Source of the DNA: an uncultured Parabacteroides sp.
GTDB lineage: Bacteria > Bacteroidota > Bacteroidia > Bacteroidales > Tannerellaceae
Length of the DNA stretch: 64,000 bases
Direction of reading: 5' to 3'
Assembly (NCBI GenBank): GCA_949287365.1
Contig: CASEGC010000015.1
Location: 62,001 to 126,000 of the forward strand
Under the pieces are notes generated by a model. It was not told the DNA's origin and did not search any database. It saw nothing but the letters and a program-made list of their open reading frames with translations. The first letter of the stretch is position 1. Every line of letters starts with the position of its first letter. Positions 60,780 to 64,000 of the stretch are shown one piece after another. A program made the translations under genes and the position numbers.

Positions 60780-61808
60780 TTATTGTTGTTCCAACCAGTT
60801 CTTTATGCCATCCACCAGCGTTTGGTTCTCGTCCGCCCTTTGGGTGGAGACCCGCACGTAGGTCTCGTCCAGCCCGCGGAAATTGGAGGCGTCGCGAATC
60901 AGGATGCCGTAGTTATCCAGCAGGTAGGTCTTCAGGTCCGCCGCCTTGCCTTTCTTCAGGCGAATCAGGAAGAAGGTCGTGGCGGTAGGGATGACCTGCA
61001 GGCCGTCCAGCTTCTTCAGCTGGTAGATAAGGTCTATCGTCTCCCGCTGCCACTTGCGGATGGGCAGGGTGAACTGCGCGGGGTGAATGAGGATGTACTT
61101 GCTCGCCTCTATCGCGATGGCGTTCACGGACCACGGTATGATGTACCGCCGCACCCGTTCCGTGATTTCCGGAGCGGCGACGAAATAGCCGATTCGCAAG
61201 CCCGGTATGTTATAAGCCTTGGATATCGACTGCACGAGCACCAGGTTCTTGTGCGCCTTCACGTCGCTCGCCTTCAGCATATCTTCCGTGGTGAACGCTA
61301 CGTAGGCTTGGTCGATGATGAAGGTCGTCTGGGGGTTGGCGGAAATCAGGCGGAGCAACTCCGTCCGGTGAATCAGCTTCCCGTCCGGATTGTTCGGGTT
61401 GCAAATCCAGCAAAAGTCCTGCCCCTCCAGCGAGAGCTCGGACAGGTCGTCCGAGGTCGAGAAGAAAGAAAGCTCATGCTCGTGCAAGCGGCAGGCGTCC
61501 TCATACTCCGAGAAAGAGGGGATGGCGATTTTCGACTTCGCGCCGCGCCACGCCTGCGCCAAGAGATAAAACGCGGTGACCGACCCGTTCGTCACCACGA
61601 TATACTCCTCGTCTATCTCATACCGGCGCGCCAACAAACGCCTCAACGAGGCGGCGTCCGGCTCAGGGTAACGAGTCAACTCATCGAAACGCTCAATCAA
61701 ATGCTCCTTCAACTTATCCAGATTAGCCCCGTGCCAAACATTCGAGCTAAAGTTTATTTTCACCTCGCCTTTCGCGTTATAAAAATCATCTCCGTGTCCG
61801 TATAACAT
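60780..61808 (-). CDS. CobD/HisC-like PLP aminotransferase family enzyme
   Basis: 342 residues of fold-type I. The MLYGHGDD start and NFSSNVW segment resemble CobD (threonine-phosphate decarboxylase). ICNPNNPDGK binds the cofactor ring, and the PLP lysine is in VQSISKAYNIPGLRIGY. CobD would supply aminopropanol phosphate for cobamide synthesis; histidinol-phosphate aminotransferase is the main alternative. No other cobalamin gene is present. It begins 38 bp after the upstream GH3/serine hydrolase gene, so the two may share a transcript. Confidence 0.8.
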   Translation of the reverse strand: MLYGHGDDFYNAKGEVKINFSSNVWHGANLDKLKEHLIERFDELTRYPEPDAASLRRLLARRYEIDEEYIVVTNGSVTAFYLLAQAWRGAKSKIAIPSFSEYEDACRLHEHELSFFSTSDDLSELSLEGQDFCWICNPNNPDGKLIHRTELLRLISANPQTTFIIDQAYVAFTTEDMLKASDVKAHKNLVLVQSISKAYNIPGLRIGYFVAAPEITERVRRYIIPWSVNAIAIEASKYILIHPAQFTLPIRKWQRETIDLIYQLKKLDGLQVIPTATTFFLIRLKKGKAADLKTYLLDNYGILIRDASNFRGLDETYVRVSTQRADENQTLVDGIKNWLEQQ

Positions 61809-61846
61809 ACCTCTTCCTTACTTTTATGAATAATACCGTCACAAAA

Positions 61847-64000
61847 TTACGAATCTTTTCGAGTTTTCCTATCATCAAGCGCCTTATAGATTACGTCCTG
61901 AATACGCGTCCTTATATTCAACGCGCTCAATTTGTTGTTCGAGCGGTTCGGATAGACCCGGTTACTCAGGAATATATAGAGAAGCCGGTTATCCGGGTCC
62001 ACCCAAAAGCAGGTCCCCGTGAATCCCGTATGGCCGTAGACCGAGGCCGGAGCGAAGGCCCCGCATGGCGATTTCCGCGGGTTACCGACCAACGGCTTGT
62101 CGAACCCCAAACCCCGCCGACAAGTAGGGCTCTTGCTTTGGGTAAACAGCCGGCAGGTCTCCTCCGAGAGATAACGCTCCCCGCCATAAGTCCCTTGATT
62201 CAAGAAAAGCTGGAGGACCTTCGCAAGGTCATCGGCATTGGAGAACAAGCCCGCGTTGCCGGAGACACCGCCTTGAAACGCCGCCGCCTCGTCATGCACG
62301 TACCCGCGCAAAACCTGCCTCCGGATAAAGCCATCATATTCGGTAGGGACAATGGACAACGAGTCCATCACACGCAAAGGATTGTAGGTGGTATGCCACG
62401 CGCCCAGCTTCCGGTAAAAGCTATCCCGGAGCAACCGGTCCATCGGCAGGCCAAACTGGTTTTCCACCATCATCTTAAGCAGGATGAAATTGACGCAGCT
62501 ATACGCGTAACGGCCTTTCCGCCTCAGGCGGGACTCCTTGATGTCCCGCATAATCGTGTCCTTGAACGAGTCGCTCACGTAGAAATCCCGCGCTACCTCT
62601 GTCGTAAAACCCGGCTTAGGCTCCGCCGACACCACTTCCGGAAGAAACTTGAAATCGTTCCGGACGTACGTCTTCCCGTCGAAACGGACGGGATGGGCGG
62701 CGTTCCTCACCGAGCTATACAAGCTCCCCTTGTAGCTCCCGTCGTCTATCGCCGCCCGATAAAAGTTGATGACCGGCACGATACCGGACTGATGGTACAA
62801 CAGCTCCTTGATGGTTATGTTCTTCTTGTCCGAGCCTTTCAACTCCGGAACGAAATCGGAAATCTTACCGTTCAGGGTGAACTTCCCCTCGTCATAAGCC
62901 TTCATCACCGCAAGAAGCGTGCCCGCCACCTTCGACGCCGACGCCAAATCATACACCGAGGATTCCTCCACGGGCTGTCCGCTCTCATAATCAAAATACC
63001 CGAAAGAACGGTCATACACGACCATCCCATCCTTCGCCACCAACACCTGACAACCGGGATAGGCCTTCTTCTCCAACCCCTCTCCCACGACCGAGGCGAT
63101 CACGTCCAGCCGTTTCGGGTCCAAGCCCACCTCTTCCGGCTCATGATACCCCAATCGGCTCTTTTCCGTACGGATACCCGTTCCCGCTTTATACAAGTCC
63201 GGGATGGACACCGGCAGTTTCCCTCTCGCCCCGATGCCCCCAAAAATAACTTGCGCCGCGTACTCTTGCGCCAACGGCGTGTTCTCATACGCCAGCGTCA
63301 CGGCCTTCGCGGACTCGATGGAACGCTTAAACCCCTTGCAAGCGTAAGGCAAGGTGAAAAAGGCGTACACCAAATCCTTCTCCTCCGCCAGCCGCCTCAG
63401 CGCGGGACTCTCCGGTACGCGAATCGTATGTACGCTGCAAATAATCACGTCGTATGCCCGCAGCTTATCATACACCTCGCGGATATGGGCCTCGGAAGAA
63501 CGACGCCCAACGCTGAAGCACGCGACCGAATCGTACCGGCACAACATACGCTGGAACTCATTCCCCACCTCGTCGCCAATCGCCAAGGCCGCTATCTTTT
63601 TCCTATCCAGATGTCTCAACGGAATCTCATCCGCCTCATTCTTCAGCACCGTAATAGCCTCCGCGTTCAACTTGGCGGCCATCCACACCGCATGCGGAGA
63701 GTTCAAGCGTCTCGACAAGCCGTCCGTGTCGACCGGCTTATATGCGTCCAAACCCGCGATATATTTGTATCGCAGGACTTTCAAGCATTTGGCCTCGATG
63801 TCCTTCAAGTCCAGCACGCCCCTCTCGACAGCCCGCTTCACCGCGGCAAAGTCCCGGAACGGGTCGGCGGGCGAAAGCAAGATGTCGTTGCCCGCCAGCA
63901 ACGCCTGCACGGACGGGTTCTCCGCCCCTCTCGCGGAAGCGCCTTTCATCGCCAGAGCGTCCGTGAAACAAAGTCCTTGGAAACCCAACTCATCCCGCAA
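61847..64000 (-). CDS. GH3 glycosidase / serine hydrolase fusion, 5' end missing
   Basis: 717 residues in the window; the gene continues past 64000. The visible start is the end of a GH3 N-terminal barrel with the Asp segment CFTDALAMKGASA. A GH3 C-terminal domain follows (about 110-270). From about 290 a class C beta-lactamase-like domain begins with SASKVAGTLLA (SxxK), RYAYSCVNFILLK (YxN region) and GHTGFTGTCFWVDP (HTG in the KTG position). Such fusions in Bacteroidota are thought to act on cell-wall amino sugars and peptides. It lies upstream of the CobD-like gene. Confidence 0.85.
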   Translation of the reverse strand: MRDELGFQGLCFTDALAMKGASARGAENPSVQALLAGNDILLSPADPFRDFAAVKRAVERGVLDLKDIEAKCLKVLRYKYIAGLDAYKPVDTDGLSRRLNSPHAVWMAAKLNAEAITVLKNEADEIPLRHLDRKKIAALAIGDEVGNEFQRMLCRYDSVACFSVGRRSSEAHIREVYDKLRAYDVIICSVHTIRVPESPALRRLAEEKDLVYAFFTLPYACKGFKRSIESAKAVTLAYENTPLAQEYAAQVIFGGIGARGKLPVSIPDLYKAGTGIRTEKSRLGYHEPEEVGLDPKRLDVIASVVGEGLEKKAYPGCQVLVAKDGMVVYDRSFGYFDYESGQPVEESSVYDLASASKVAGTLLAVMKAYDEGKFTLNGKISDFVPELKGSDKKNITIKELLYHQSGIVPVINFYRAAIDDGSYKGSLYSSVRNAAHPVRFDGKTYVRNDFKFLPEVVSAEPKPGFTTEVARDFYVSDSFKDTIMRDIKESRLRRKGRYAYSCVNFILLKMMVENQFGLPMDRLLRDSFYRKLGAWHTTYNPLRVMDSLSIVPTEYDGFIRRQVLRGYVHDEAAAFQGGVSGNAGLFSNADDLAKVLQLFLNQGTYGGERYLSEETCRLFTQSKSPTCRRGLGFDKPLVGNPRKSPCGAFAPASVYGHTGFTGTCFWVDPDNRLLYIFLSNRVYPNRSNNKLSALNIRTRIQDVIYKALDDRKTRKDS

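Overview
The window reads as chromosomal DNA of a Bacteroidales bacterium, most likely Parabacteroides or a close relative. The evidence is: Bacteroidota-type promoters (TAnnTTTG -7 boxes, often with a TTTG about 19 bp upstream) in front of tRNAs and many genes; a GldH-type lipoprotein next to a PSP1/RicT protein; a eukaryote-like GT3 glycogen synthase beside an alpha-glucan phosphorylase; a serine palmitoyltransferase; a second EF-G of the Bacteroides EF-G2 type; and a purH-mreBCD-mrdA-rodA cluster. Species cannot be fixed from the sequence alone. No IS element, prophage or CRISPR array is visible.

Layout. 1-7.3 kb: 5' part of mltG, tRNA-Ser, a secreted choloylglycine-hydrolase-like enzyme, then the operon lysS-gpsA-pgi-HAD phosphatase. 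7.3-14.8 kb: a small membrane protein with a DivIC/FtsB-like protein, a GH51 arabinofuranosidase, dnaX, ruvC with a DUF4286-like gene, tRNA-Ala, an omega-amidase and an LPLAT acyltransferase. 14.9-24.1 kb: glycogen synthase and glucan phosphorylase, tRNA-Pro, tRNA-Tyr, pyruvoyl arginine decarboxylase, nfo, a C69 dipeptidase and an outer-membrane barrel. 24.5-32 kb: purH and the rod-shape cluster, converging on gldH and ricT. 33.9-40.7 kb: a secreted Asp/Glu-racemase-like protein, serine palmitoyltransferase divergent from a lipid kinase, trmN6 and lon. 41-46 kb: a GC-rich DUF6261-like gene, then thiL-lpxK-sppA. 46.3-57 kb: a deleted ferredoxin gene, a TIM-barrel isomerase, a MATE pump, O-acetylhomoserine sulfhydrylase, a glycosyltransferase, EF-G2, a Wzi-like outer-membrane protein, plsC and a 56-residue membrane protein. 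57-64 kb: a GLUG-repeat surface protein, a frameshifted second DUF6261-like gene, a CobD-like aminotransferase and a GH3/serine-hydrolase fusion cut by the window edge.

The most striking signal is not a gene. Seven intergenic copies of one element each hold three or four 17-bp palindromes (type ATCTTTAGCCTAAAGAT) repeated at exactly 21 bp, i.e. two turns of the helix. All lie near a probable promoter, five of them between divergent genes. Within each array every position has its own variant of the left half-site, while the right half-site CTAAAGATA is nearly invariant. Three copies share longer flanks giving a 220-250 bp unit, one of them inverted. Three further, unrelated tandem arrays also occur: a 22-bp x3 palindromic array at 13.3 kb, a 40/41-bp x6 array at 40.75 kb and a 42-bp x7.5 array at 60.3 kb. 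The last two each sit immediately upstream of a DUF6261-like gene, and both of those genes end in the same acidic tail and the same terminator hairpin, which suggests a recurrent array-gene-terminator module. I find no described function for these arrays.

Two genes look broken: the second DUF6261-like gene (single-base frameshift near 59630) and a NapH/CcoG-like 4Fe-4S membrane protein (internal deletion near 46500).
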